A DNA stretch of 64,000 bases from an uncultured Alphaproteobacteria bacterium (GCA_946481075.1 CAMLMC010000001.1:620001-684000), one strand, 5' to 3'; counted from the first letter of the stretch, positions 45,069 through 53,688 are shown. A program made the numbers and translations. The notes: generated by a model from the sequence alone, not told the origin.

Positions 45069-45817
45069 CCGATAAAATCCGCTCCATTCTCTTCAATATC
45101 CTGTTCTATGGCGTTCTCACGCCCGCTATCTGCATTGTTATGATGCCTGCGCTCATCTTCCCGCGCGGTGCGACGCGCTGGGTTGCCTACACCTATCAAC
45201 AAATTGCCCACCTGATTGAAAAATACGTGATGAACCTGCATTGCGACATTCGCGGGCTGGAACACTTGCCGCCGGAAGGCACGCCCTATCTGGTGGCGGC
45301 CAAACATCAATCGGCCTATGAGACCATGAAACTCATGCTGCTCTTCAAGGACCCGACGATCATCCTGAAAAAGGAACTTCTCTCGTTGCCGATCTTCGGC
45401 TGGTTCCTCCGCCGCCTAGAAGTCATTGCGATCGACCGCGGCAACAAGGAACAGGCGATGTCGTCCCTGGTTGAAGGCGCGCGCCGCATGCGTGACAATG
45501 GCCGCCCCATCGTGATTTTCCCGCAAGGCACCCGTGTTTCGGTTGATGCCACGACAGCGCAAAAACCATACAAAGGCGGCATCATCAAACTTTACAACGC
45601 CACAAACCTGCCGATCATTCCGGTGGCGATGAATAGCGGGCTTTACTGGCCGCGCAATTCCTTCTGGAAAAAATCCGGCACTGTCGTCATCGAAATCCTG
45701 CCGCCCATTCCACCAGGCCTGCCGGAAAAGGAAGTGATGGCGCAGATCGAACAGTTGATCGAAAGCCGTTCGAACGCTCTGGTCGCTGAGGGGCGCGCCG
45801 CGCTGGCCGCCAAATGA
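45065..45817 (+). CDS. plsC: 1-acyl-sn-glycerol-3-phosphate acyltransferase (PlsC-like)
   Basis: 250 residues; makes phosphatidic acid from lysophosphatidic acid at the inner membrane. The GTG start overlaps the previous stop. It has an N-terminal membrane helix (about 9-31) and the acyltransferase motifs. The first motif reads H81-x4-E86 (KHQSAYETM) where the classical form is Hx4D. The second, FPQGTR at 152-157, corresponds to FPEGTRS. The Asp-to-Glu change occurs in other alphaproteobacterial members as I recall. Its 3' end overlaps the next start (ATGA). Confidence 0.88.
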   Translation: MTDKIRSILFNILFYGVLTPAICIVMMPALIFPRGATRWVAYTYQQIAHLIEKYVMNLHCDIRGLEHLPPEGTPYLVAAKHQSAYETMKLMLLFKDPTIILKKELLSLPIFGWFLRRLEVIAIDRGNKEQAMSSLVEGARRMRDNGRPIVIFPQGTRVSVDATTAQKPYKGGIIKLYNATNLPIIPVAMNSGLYWPRNSFWKKSGTVVIEILPPIPPGLPEKEVMAQIEQLIESRSNALVAEGRAALAAK

Positions 45818-46596
45818 AAAAAACCGCCGCTATTGTCGCTCTTATGATCATTCTTGTTTACGGAGGCCTATGGGCCTATAGCCATCACTGGATGACGCGT
45901 GAAATCGACCGCGCCTATACAAAGGCCGAGGAAGATGGCTATCGGTTTCTCGGACCGAAGCCGGTTGTGACAGGTTTTCCCCTTGTACCCGAAATTTATT
46001 ATGGCGGCGGGTTTCAGGCGGGCAATATCATGGTGGAATTCCCTGAGGCGCGTCTGCGCGGTTATCCTATACCGGGCCTGACCTTTAACCTCTCCATCCC
46101 GCGCGGCATTGCGATCAGCGGGCCTGTCGATCCCGCGATATGGTCGCTTGAAACCTTGAATGCCGATATTGTAATCCCCTCCACCATACCCGCCGATTTG
46201 ACGGCCGCCACCCTCACAGCCTGGCAACGAGGCGGCGGACAGTTCGATGTACGTCATTATGAACTGACGAAGGATGGATTGATGAGCGAAGGCCACGGCC
46301 TTTTCACACTTGATGCCGACCTGCAACCCGAAGTTCAATTCGACAGCCGCATCAAAGGATATGACATCTTCATCCAATCCATGATGCAGCAAGGCATGAT
46401 CGAGCCCTTCCCCGCCGCCATTGCGATTGGCGCATTGAACAGCCTATCCAAACCCGATGAAGAAACGGGTGAGAATGTCGTCACGGTGAATATCAGTGTG
46501 AAGAACCGGATGTTGACCGTTGGCCCGATACAGGCGCTGGAACTTCCCCGGATTGTGTGGGCGGGGACGCATAGCTCGCCTGACCTGCTTCAATAA
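45814..46596 (+). CDS. DUF2125 protein
   Basis: 260 residues with an N-terminal membrane anchor (about 4-22, AAIVALMIILVYGGLWAY). The DUF2125 consensus pattern is plain: SHHWMTREIDRAYTKAEEDG, then FLGPKPVVTGFPLVPEI. The family is alphaproteobacterial, of unknown function, and probably anchored in the inner membrane facing the periplasm. It starts inside the PlsC stop and its last 104 bases overlap the tyrA 3' end on the opposite strand. Confidence 0.85.
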   Translation: MKKTAAIVALMIILVYGGLWAYSHHWMTREIDRAYTKAEEDGYRFLGPKPVVTGFPLVPEIYYGGGFQAGNIMVEFPEARLRGYPIPGLTFNLSIPRGIAISGPVDPAIWSLETLNADIVIPSTIPADLTAATLTAWQRGGGQFDVRHYELTKDGLMSEGHGLFTLDADLQPEVQFDSRIKGYDIFIQSMMQQGMIEPFPAAIAIGALNSLSKPDEETGENVVTVNISVKNRMLTVGPIQALELPRIVWAGTHSSPDLLQ

Positions 46597-47446
46597 TCGC
46601 CCGTCTTATATCGCGCGTCTCTTTAAACCGTTGATAAAGATATTCCCCGTCCGCCTTGCGGATCGCCTTTTGCATGGCGGTTAAATCTTCGGTGAAGCGT
46701 TGAAGCATATCCAGAACGGCATCTTTGTTGTTGAGGAAAATATCACGCCACATAGTTGGGTCGGATGATGCGATGCGCGTGAAATCACGGAAACCCGATG
46801 CCGAAAATTTGATCACTTCGCCGCGCAAATCTTCCTCAAGGTCGGTTGCCGTGCCGACGATGGTATAGGCAATCAAATGCGGCAAATGCGATGTGGTGGC
46901 CAGAACCATGTCGTGGTGTTCGGCGTCCATGATCTCGATATTGGCGCCGCAGGCTTCCCAAAGCGCGGTGAGCTTTTCGATAGCGCCAAGTTCGGTATGC
47001 GCCATCGGCGTCAGAATACACCAACGGTTCTGGAACAATTCGGCAAAGCCTGCTTCCGGCCCTGAAAATTCCGTCCCCGCAATCGGGTGGCCGCCGACGA
47101 TGTGGACTTTCGCGGGCAGGCGCGGCTGAAGGACCTTCATCACGGATGTTTTGACCGATCCTGTATCGGTGACGATGCAACCAGCTGATAAATGCGGGCC
47201 TATTTTATCGGCGATTGCCGCCATTGCGCCAACGGGTACAGATAGAATGACAAGGTCACTGCCCTTCACGCCCTTGGCCATGTCGGTTGTAACTTCATCG
47301 GCAATGCCGAGGCGCAGAACGGTTTCGCAGACGTCGCGCGATTGGTCGGCGCAGATCAGGGTCTGGCACAGATTGTTTTGCTTGATGGCGCGTGCAAGAG
47401 ATGATCCGATCAGGCCGAACCCGATAATGGTAATTTGTTTAAACAT
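46493..47446 (-). CDS. tyrA: Prephenate dehydrogenase
   Basis: 317 residues from MFKQITIIGFGLIGSSLARA, which gives the NAD-binding Rossmann motif GxGxxG at once; upstream codons to 47497 run into a repeat and are rejected. It converts prephenate to 4-hydroxyphenylpyruvate in tyrosine synthesis. The motifs HPIAGTEFSGPEAG near 114 and HDMVLATTSHLPHLIAY near 195 are typical. The C-terminal about 35 residues (after FKETRDIRRAI) are low-complexity and lie in the overlap with DUF2125. A repeat separates it from hisC. Confidence 0.93.
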   Translation of the reverse strand: MFKQITIIGFGLIGSSLARAIKQNNLCQTLICADQSRDVCETVLRLGIADEVTTDMAKGVKGSDLVILSVPVGAMAAIADKIGPHLSAGCIVTDTGSVKTSVMKVLQPRLPAKVHIVGGHPIAGTEFSGPEAGFAELFQNRWCILTPMAHTELGAIEKLTALWEACGANIEIMDAEHHDMVLATTSHLPHLIAYTIVGTATDLEEDLRGEVIKFSASGFRDFTRIASSDPTMWRDIFLNNKDAVLDMLQRFTEDLTAMQKAIRKADGEYLYQRFKETRDIRRAIIEAGQASYASPPTQSGEVPAPVSGQRSTSGSSH

Positions 47447-47464
47447 TTTAATTTTTCCTTTTGC

Positions 47465-47559
47465 CGTCATTGCGAGGAGGCGAAGCCGACGCGGCAATCC
47501 AGCCTACAATGGAGCGGCAATATCCTAAGCTGGATTGCTTCTCTCCGCTCGCAATGACG
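47465..47559. repeat. Palindromic repeat, CGTCATTGCGAG family, copy 1
   Basis: Terminal arms CGTCATTGCGAG (47465) and CTCGCAATGACG (to 47559) with inner CCAGC...GCTGG-type arms (AATCCAGC / GCTGGATT). It sits between hisC and tyrA, just upstream of tyrA. Related to the copy at 50896-50992. Confidence 0.85.
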
Positions 47560-47664
47560 AGTGTGAATTGGAATACGACAAAGGTGGATTTTGAACAATG
47601 ATTTTCCTGCCCTAAAGGGCATAATAGTAGAGAGCGTAGGATGCGGCGATGGCGCGGTTCATTG

Positions 47665-48750
47665 TCATAGTGTTGAAATGTAGCTTTTTATGGCGGAAAC
47701 GGCAAGCTCCATTTCATCTTGTGCCCCGATAGAAATACGCAGGCAGTCGGCCAGTTTATAGGCCCCCATCTGGCGAACAAGAATCCCCTTAGCCTTAAGA
47801 TGCAGGCGGCAGGCCTCGGCCTCCTCTGCACCCCCGAATTGAACCAGCAGGAAATTGGCGGCAGATGGATAAACTTTCAGACGGTTTGAAGATAATTCTC
47901 CTTCCGTCCATGCCCGCCATTTGGTGTTGTGCGCCACAGACATGGCGATGAAGTCATCATCGCCAAGCGCGGCAATACCGGCAATCTGCGCCGGTACCGA
48001 CACATTGAACGGCCCGCGCACGCGGTTCAGGATATCGGCGACCTCAACGGGGCAATAGCCGTATCCTAGACGCAGGCCTGCCATCCCGTAAATTTTCGAA
48101 AAGGTGCGAAGGACGACGACATCGTCGCGTTCCTTGGCCAGCGTAAAACCGTTCTCATACCCATCCGAACTTTCCGCATATTCCGCATAGGCATCATCGA
48201 GGACGAGAATGACATGATTGGGAAGATTCTCGCGGAAGGCGCGAATGTCGGCGGGTGTGTTGAAACTCCCCGTCGGATTGTTCGGGTTCGTTAGAAAAAC
48301 AATTTTTGTTTTCGGCGTAACGGCGGCGAGCATGGCATCGAGATCGGGACATAAATTCTTTTCCGCAACCTCTATCGTTACGCCGCCACAAGTGCGGGCG
48401 AAAATTCCGTACATCAAAAACGCATGGTCTGCATAGACGACTTCATCGCCCGGTTCGATATAGGCCTTGCAAAGAAGGCCAATGATTTCATCGGACCCCG
48501 CGCCGCAGATAATCCGGTTAAATTCCAATCCAAATTTCTTCGCAATCGCTTCGCGGAGTTCAATGCAATTACCGTCCGGATATTTTTCTAATTTCTGATC
48601 GGCCTTCAGCGCCTCAAGCGCCTTCGGGCTTGTCCCGAAAGGGTTTTCGTTGGAGGACAGCTTGATCACGCGGGCCGCGCCGGGCGCTTTGCTTTCTCCC
48701 CCCACATACGGCGCAATGTCAATAATGCCGGGATTGGGTTTGAATTTCAT
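47665..48750 (-). CDS. hisC: Histidinol-phosphate aminotransferase
   Basis: 361 residues; PLP enzyme of fold type I. The PLP lysine is Lys219 in TFSKIYGMAGLRLGY. Other motifs are SSNENPFGTSPKA near 32 and FLTNPNNPTGS near 152. HisC acts in histidine synthesis and, in many alphaproteobacteria, also serves for aromatic amino acids, which fits its place with tyrA and the chorismate-mutase-like gene. Repeats lie on both sides of this gene. Confidence 0.93.
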   Translation of the reverse strand: MKFKPNPGIIDIAPYVGGESKAPGAARVIKLSSNENPFGTSPKALEALKADQKLEKYPDGNCIELREAIAKKFGLEFNRIICGAGSDEIIGLLCKAYIEPGDEVVYADHAFLMYGIFARTCGGVTIEVAEKNLCPDLDAMLAAVTPKTKIVFLTNPNNPTGSFNTPADIRAFRENLPNHVILVLDDAYAEYAESSDGYENGFTLAKERDDVVVLRTFSKIYGMAGLRLGYGYCPVEVADILNRVRGPFNVSVPAQIAGIAALGDDDFIAMSVAHNTKWRAWTEGELSSNRLKVYPSAANFLLVQFGGAEEAEACRLHLKAKGILVRQMGAYKLADCLRISIGAQDEMELAVSAIKSYISTL

Positions 48751-48758
48751 TTTACACC

Positions 48759-48824
48759 TGTCACTCTGAGCGCAGCGAAGAATCTCAGAAGATCCTTCGG
48801 TCGCTGCACTCCCTCAGGATGACA
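48759..48824. repeat. Palindromic repeat, TGTCATCCTGAG family, copy 1
   Basis: TGTCACTCTGAGCGCAGCGA...CTCAGGATGACA, a quasi-palindrome with one mismatched arm (TGTCACTC versus TGTCATCC in the other copies). It lies between hisC and the chorismate-mutase-like gene. Copies 2 and 3 are at 51758-51826 and 53591-53668. Confidence 0.8.
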
Positions 48825-48832
48825 ATAAAAAT

Positions 48833-49768
48833 TTAAGCCTGCGCCGCCTTTGGGGCGTCCAAAACCTGTACTGTCTTCGTATAGGTCGGCGGGGTTGGAT
48901 AACCACCCACAGGGATGATATTCGCACCGGAATCATCGAGCGCCTTCAGGAATTCATCGATGCGCTTGTCGCCTTTTGCCACATGATCTTCCACTTCCAT
49001 CAAATGGATGGATGGCGCAGACGATGATGTCGCCCGTTTGGAAGACAGGGTGATCGCGGTCAGGCCCGCCTTCTTCGCCAGATCGACCAGACGGCCGCGG
49101 CTGATTTCGGCGTCACACTGGATGAGGAGGAAGGAACAATCATCGCCCGATGCGTCAAAGCCGGATTTGGACACGACGAGCGCGCGGGAATCCGATTTTG
49201 CATTTTCCGGGTCGCGCCCATGCGGAAGGGTCAGGATAATCTGCATGGCATCCTTGCCGCCCTGCGCCAGATAGGTCCACCATGGATTCTCGTCTTCTTC
49301 GCGGGGAAATGGCACAACGGCAAAGGTCGCCTTGTCATCCTTCACATCGGAAATCGCATAAACCGCACTGTTGGTCTTGGTCATGGGTAGGCAGGACCCG
49401 AAATAATCGCGCGCCATGTCCCAGACATCCTGATTGTTGTCCTGCAATGTCACGGTCACCTTTAAACCGGTTTGAAGCAGCGAGACCGCCCCCACCAGTT
49501 CACGCCAGATTCGCACGACCGCCATTTCCGGCAAAACACCTTTATGGCGGCCCAGAAGGCGGCGGATCATTTTGGCCTCCCGTGCGGGCTGGATAATCTG
49601 GATATTGGCCTTCTTCTTGGCCTCGCTGACCTGCATGACCAGTTCGGCGCGTTCCATCAATGTATCGTGGATGCGGTCGTCCAGTTCGTCGATCTTGCGG
49701 CGCACCTCGTCAAGGGCGGCGGAATTGTAGTTTTTCGTGTCGGTGGAGGCACTCTTTTTGTCGGGCAT
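48833..49768 (-). CDS. Chorismate mutase (AroQ) with C-terminal extension
   Basis: 311 residues from MPDKKSAS (an ATG at 49852 would run into metA's leader). Residues about 18-105 are an AroQ chorismate mutase: LDEVRRKIDELDDRIHDTLM, then RAELVMQVSEAKKK and REAKMIRRLLGRHKG. The C-terminal 200 residues (ITLTLPHGRDPENAKSD region and LVVSKSGFDASGDDC) resemble a degenerate prephenate-dehydratase-like or ligand-binding domain lacking the usual catalytic motif. Chorismate to prephenate conversion is expected; a regulatory role for the tail is inferred. It heads the hisC-tyrA block. Confidence 0.82.
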   Translation of the reverse strand: MPDKKSASTDTKNYNSAALDEVRRKIDELDDRIHDTLMERAELVMQVSEAKKKANIQIIQPAREAKMIRRLLGRHKGVLPEMAVVRIWRELVGAVSLLQTGLKVTVTLQDNNQDVWDMARDYFGSCLPMTKTNSAVYAISDVKDDKATFAVVPFPREEDENPWWTYLAQGGKDAMQIILTLPHGRDPENAKSDSRALVVSKSGFDASGDDCSFLLIQCDAEISRGRLVDLAKKAGLTAITLSSKRATSSSAPSIHLMEVEDHVAKGDKRIDEFLKALDDSGANIIPVGGYPTPPTYTKTVQVLDAPKAAQA

Positions 49769-49838
49769 GGACGAAATCGCAATCTCTCTATAAATTGAAG
49801 CCTTATTTGTATAGAGAATACCCGAGGAAATCAATTCC

Positions 49839-50891
49839 ATGCCGATCATCAAAAATTCGAATTTGCCGACCTATGACCGCCTTGCCGCGGAAGGCCGCCA
49901 GATTATGGATGTGGAACGGGCGGCGCAGCAGGATATCCGCGAACTACATATCGGTTTTATGAACCTTATGCCGGACGCCGCGATGGAGGCGACGGAGCGC
50001 CAGTTTTTCCGCCTTGTCGATGAATCAAACCGTATCGTGCAAATCCATATTCACCCCTTTACCCTGCCGATGATCGAACGGGGGCCGGAGGCGGCGGCGC
50101 ATATCGCAAAATACTATGAAGATTTTGAAACGTTAAAACAAGACGGGCTCGACGCCCTTATCGTCACCGGCGCCAATGTATCCACGCCAGTCACAGACCG
50201 CGCCTATTGGCAACCGATGATCGACGTCATCGAATGGGGGATGAACAACACCACCTCGGTTTTGTGTTCGTGTTTCGCCAGTCATATCGCCATGGCCCAT
50301 GTTTATGGGCAACCGCCGACACGCCATACCGATAAACGATGGGGCGTGTTTTCGCATCGCGTGGTGGATAAAAAACACCCCCTCGTCCGCGATATGAACA
50401 CTATTTTCGACGCCCCCCATTCCCGTTTCGGCGATGTATCGCGCCAGCAGATGGAATCCGCCAACATGCGTGTCCTTGTTGAAAGCAAAGCCGTCGGTGT
50501 GCATATGGCGACGAGTCCAGACGGATTCCGCCTGATCTGTTTTCAAGGACATCCGGAATACGATGTCTTCAGCCTTTTGAAAGAATACCGCCGGGAAGTG
50601 ACCCGTTATTTAAACGGTGATCGTTCCGACTATCCGCCCCTGCCCCAATATTATCTGGGGGATGAGGCAGAGGCGATGGCGATGGATTTTATGGAACTGG
50701 CGCTAACAGGCAAAGTCGATGCGGCTGACTTCCCGGAGTCTGCGATAAATCCCCTGCTCGACAACACATGGATCGACAGCGCGAAATCGGTAATCGGGAC
50801 ATGGATCGGCTTAGTTTATCAAGTCTGTAACGTTGACCGTAAAAAGCAATTCATGGATGGAATTGATCCGAACAATCCGCTCAATTTATAA
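49839..50891 (+). CDS. metA: Homoserine O-acyltransferase (MetA type)
   Basis: 350 residues. It transfers an acyl group (succinyl or acetyl) to homoserine in methionine synthesis. The class I glutamine-amidotransferase-like fold is seen, with nucleophile Cys145 in VLCSCFASHIA, and His238 and Glu240 in QGHPEYD; these align to E. coli C142, H235, E237. The acyl donor cannot be told from sequence alone. Divergent from the chorismate-mutase-like gene. A palindromic repeat plus T run follows. Confidence 0.92.
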   Translation: MPIIKNSNLPTYDRLAAEGRQIMDVERAAQQDIRELHIGFMNLMPDAAMEATERQFFRLVDESNRIVQIHIHPFTLPMIERGPEAAAHIAKYYEDFETLKQDGLDALIVTGANVSTPVTDRAYWQPMIDVIEWGMNNTTSVLCSCFASHIAMAHVYGQPPTRHTDKRWGVFSHRVVDKKHPLVRDMNTIFDAPHSRFGDVSRQQMESANMRVLVESKAVGVHMATSPDGFRLICFQGHPEYDVFSLLKEYRREVTRYLNGDRSDYPPLPQYYLGDEAEAMAMDFMELALTGKVDAADFPESAINPLLDNTWIDSAKSVIGTWIGLVYQVCNVDRKKQFMDGIDPNNPLNL

Positions 50892-50895
50892 AGCC

Positions 50896-50992
50896 GTCAT
50901 TGCGAGGAGGCCGCAAGGCCGACGCGGCAATCCATCCTCCGATGGTTTAGTAATATTATAAGCTGGATTGCTTCGCTACGCTCGCAATGACG
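50896..50992. repeat. Palindromic repeat, CGTCATTGCGAG family, copy 2
   Basis: Arms CGTCATTGCGAG at 50896 and CTCGCAATGACG to 50992, with inner arms AATCCA.../...TGGATT. It follows the metA stop by 4 bases and is followed by TTTTTTC, so it probably works as a terminator for metA and for the convergent methyltransferase. Related to 47465-47559. Confidence 0.85.
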
Positions 50993-51001
50993 TTTTTTCT
51001 G

Positions 51002-51730
51002 CTAAACGGCTTCAGGAGTGCCAACAATAACGGGCTTTGCTTTTGTTGCTGCGGAGCGCACAGGACGCGCTGTGCCAGCATAGATTTGCTTCGAGGCCTC
51101 GACAAAAATCAAACCGCCCATGCCGGGGAAGATTTTCTCGCCGAGCTTTTCCCACCATCCGGCGGACCTCAATAAAAACTGGCTTTTGAACGGCGGGATA
51201 AACAACCCCTTTTCCGCGCGTTCCGGAACGAACAAATTTTCAGAAAGGAAATGTTCTACCTGCGACGCGGAATAAGGCTGGCCGTGCCCGAAGGGAGTCC
51301 AATCCGCGCGCGCCCAGAGCCCCATACGGTTCGGCACGATGATCAAAATACGCCCGTTGCTTTTCAGGACGCGCCAGAATTCTTCGAACGCCGGTTTTAA
51401 AAGGCCGGTGAATTCTAGAGAATGGACGAGGATAATACGGTCCACCGAATTGGTTTCGAACGGCAGTTCCGTTTCATCGGCCAGGCAAGTGAGGTTCTTG
51501 CCGTCATCCGGCCAGTGATGAACCCCCTGCCCCGTGAACATGACGCTTACGGTTCTTTCCGTAGAACCAGTAAATGGCGTGAGATACGGAACGGCATAGC
51601 CACCCCCAAGAACACGCAAGCCGGCAAGATTGCCACAGAATTTTTCGATACGTTCGCGGATAAGTCGCCGCACGATCCGCCCGCCGAGCGTTTTATAAAA
51701 GTCGCGAAGGTAATAGGCGGATGGGATCAT
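51002..51730 (-). CDS. Class I SAM-dependent methyltransferase
   Basis: 242 residues. The Rossmann methyltransferase core is seen in LRVLGGGYAVPYLTPF (motif I region, near 44), a DETELPFETNSVDRIILVHSLEF-like motif given here as ELPFETNSVDRIILVHSLEF (near 96), and FWRVLKSNGRILIIVPNR near 124. The glycine pattern of motif I is weak, so the methyl donor role is not certain. The substrate is unknown. In related alphaproteobacteria such genes neighbour the glyoxalase II gene, not seen here. Confidence 0.75.
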   Translation of the reverse strand: MIPSAYYLRDFYKTLGGRIVRRLIRERIEKFCGNLAGLRVLGGGYAVPYLTPFTGSTERTVSVMFTGQGVHHWPDDGKNLTCLADETELPFETNSVDRIILVHSLEFTGLLKPAFEEFWRVLKSNGRILIIVPNRMGLWARADWTPFGHGQPYSASQVEHFLSENLFVPERAEKGLFIPPFKSQFLLRSAGWWEKLGEKIFPGMGGLIFVEASKQIYAGTARPVRSAATKAKPVIVGTPEAV

Positions 51731-51757
51731 AGGGATATTTTATCATAGTTTGCCGCC

Positions 51758-51826
51758 TTGTCATCCTGAAGGAGCGGTAGCGACTGAAGGATCTCATGGG
51801 ATCCTTCGCTGCGCTCAGGATGACAA
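51758..51826. repeat. Palindromic repeat, TGTCATCCTGA family, copy 2
   Basis: TTGTCATCCTGAAGGAGCGG...CTCAGGATGACAA, between the methyltransferase start and the mutT stop. Arms match copies at 48759 and 53591 in the TGTCATCCTGA core. Confidence 0.85.
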
Positions 51827-51827
51827 A

Positions 51828-52277
51828 CTACATTCTCTCCATAAGCTGACTTATCAGCGGCACATCTGCCTCCGGCATATCGAGCTTATAAAGCTCGTTC
51901 GGCATGCACCATTTCACCGCCTGCCCTTCGCGCGGGGTCACAATCCCCTTCCACATGCGGCATATATAAAGCGGCATCAACAAATGAAAATCGGAATAGC
52001 TATGAGAGGCAAAGGCGATTGGCACGAAACAACATTCGCGCACTTCGATCCCCAGTTCTTCTTCAATCTCGCGGCAAAGGGCGAATTCGGGCGTTTCGCC
52101 TTCCTTGATCTTGCCGCCGGGAAATTCCCATAGGCCCGCCATGGGTTTACCTTCGGGACGTTGCGCCACCAGCACGCGGCCATCCTTGTCAACAAGCGCG
52201 GCAGCAGCCACCAGCAAAAGGGGAAGCCCCGGGGCGTTTGTTTCCCGGGGCTTCGATAATGCTTCCAGACAATTCAT
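51828..52277 (-). CDS. mutT: NUDIX hydrolase, MutT type (8-oxo-dGTP diphosphatase)
   Basis: 149 residues. The Nudix box is complete: GGKIKEGETPEFALCREIEEELGI, here quoted in parts as GGKIKEGETPEFALCRE then IEEELG at about 54-78. WEFPGGK and REIEEEL are characteristic of MutT. It removes oxidised dGTP. It follows the parvulin gene by 9 bases, as in many alphaproteobacterial secA-PPIase-argJ-mutT arrangements; argJ is missing here. Confidence 0.88.
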   Translation of the reverse strand: MNCLEALSKPRETNAPGLPLLLVAAAALVDKDGRVLVAQRPEGKPMAGLWEFPGGKIKEGETPEFALCREIEEELGIEVRECCFVPIAFASHSYSDFHLLMPLYICRMWKGIVTPREGQAVKWCMPNELYKLDMPEADVPLISQLMERM

Positions 52278-52286
52278 GCTTGAATA

Positions 52287-53387
52287 TTACTGGGCCGGTG
52301 TTTCGGCGGCTGGCGCTTCTGCCGGAGCGGATTCCCCGCCTGCGGCCGGAGCAGCTTCCGCCGGGGCAGCTACCGGAGCTTCGGCAGCCTTGACCGGATC
52401 GCCATTCACATCGAATGTTTCGATGGCGGCTGTCTCACGCCAGTCTTTCAGCATGCCTTCCAGTTTCTGGCGGCGCAGTTCAACCTGTATCATCGGCGTC
52501 ATTTCTTCCAATGTCGGTTTCGGGCGCTGACGCTTGTCTTCGACCTTGATAACATGCCAGCCGAACTGGGTCTTCACAGGCACATCGCCGATCTGACCTT
52601 TTTCGATTTTGAATGCGGCTTCGGAGAATTCAGGCACCATGTCCTGTTTCGCGAACCAGCCGAGTTCACCGCCCTTGTCCTTGTTGCCCGGATCGCCGGA
52701 ATTCGCAGCGGCCAGCTTGGCAAAATCGGCACCGCCCTTAAGTTGTTCGATCAGGTCCTTGGCCTTGGCTTCATCACCGACCAGAATGTGGGCGGCCTTG
52801 ACTTCCTCAACGGCAGGAATCTTTTCGACATACTCGTTATAGGCGTTCTTGATGTCGCCATCGGAAATCTGCTTGTCGACTTCGCGTTGGACATAAACAC
52901 TGCGGACGATCTGTTGCTTGGCCAGCGATAGCTGTTCCTGCACTTCCGGATCGCTTTCCAGACCGGCGGCCTCGGCCTTGTTCTGGACAAGACGGGTATT
53001 GATGACCTGGTCCAGCGCCAGCGGATAAACAGCGGCAGGCGGCAATTGCTGGATGTTCGCCGGCATCAGTTTGATATAGCGGAATACATCAACACGGGTG
53101 ATCGGCTGACCATCCACCTTTGCGACGATCGGGTTGCCCGGACGGACTTCCACACCTTCGATGGAACCAGCGGCAGCTGTGGCTTCCGCTTCTTCCTCGG
53201 CAGACGCCGGGATCGGGGCAGATGCGCCTGTGGATGGCTCTGTGGATGTATCTGTGGAGGAAGCAACAGGAGCCGCTTCTTCGTTTGTCATATTTTTTGA
53301 AAAGTAAAACATCGCGCCGCCACCGATGGCCAGAATGGCCACGATACCCGCGATCAGGGGCAAATTGTTCTTTGGTTGTTCAGACAT
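52287..53387 (-). CDS. Parvulin-type peptidylprolyl isomerase
   Basis: 366 residues. An N-terminal membrane anchor (about 9-29) and Ala/Glu-rich linker precede a SurA-like chaperone region (about 85-190) and the parvulin (PpiC) domain (about 195-290, VKAAHILVGDEAKAKDLIEQ, then GDPGNKDKGGELGWFAKQD). The C-terminal tail is Ala/Pro/Glu-rich, probably disordered. It helps fold exported proteins in the periplasm. Divergent from secA, which fits a joint role in protein export. Confidence 0.88.
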   Translation of the reverse strand: MSEQPKNNLPLIAGIVAILAIGGGAMFYFSKNMTNEEAAPVASSTDTSTEPSTGASAPIPASAEEEAEATAAAGSIEGVEVRPGNPIVAKVDGQPITRVDVFRYIKLMPANIQQLPPAAVYPLALDQVINTRLVQNKAEAAGLESDPEVQEQLSLAKQQIVRSVYVQREVDKQISDGDIKNAYNEYVEKIPAVEEVKAAHILVGDEAKAKDLIEQLKGGADFAKLAAANSGDPGNKDKGGELGWFAKQDMVPEFSEAAFKIEKGQIGDVPVKTQFGWHVIKVEDKRQRPKPTLEEMTPMIQVELRRQKLEGMLKDWRETAAIETFDVNGDPVKAAEAPVAAPAEAAPAAGGESAPAEAPAAETPAQ

Positions 53388-53590
53388 TTTCTAAATATCC
53401 TCTCCTTCGGAGGTGGTTTTTCCTTGAATGGGCCCATTGTGCATAGGCGCAACCAAAGGGCAACCCAAAAGATGGCTATTTTTTGGCGTTATCAACGCCC
53501 GAATAACTTATTCCCCTTGTATAAATTAAGTCGTTACAAATTGACGCCCCGCCGTTTGGGGCTTATATCAGTTCAGCTTTCGCCTCTTCT

Positions 53591-53668
53591 TGTCATCCTG
53601 AGGGCGTTAGCCCGGAGAATCCCCGTTTTCTATATTTTCGAGATTCTTCGCTTACGCTCAGAATGACA
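53591..53668. repeat. Palindromic repeat, TGTCATCCTGA family, copy 3
   Basis: TGTCATCCTGAGGGCGTTAG...CTCAGAATGACA, lying 20 bases upstream of the secA ATG. A single mismatch in the right arm. It forms part of the secA leader if transcription starts upstream of it. Confidence 0.85.
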
Positions 53669-53688
53669 TGCGTTTTAAAGGATTCTTT

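Noticed and set aside
43373..53668. CRISPR array
   Set aside because: The repeats in this region are palindromic elements far apart and of three different families, not regularly spaced repeats with spacers.
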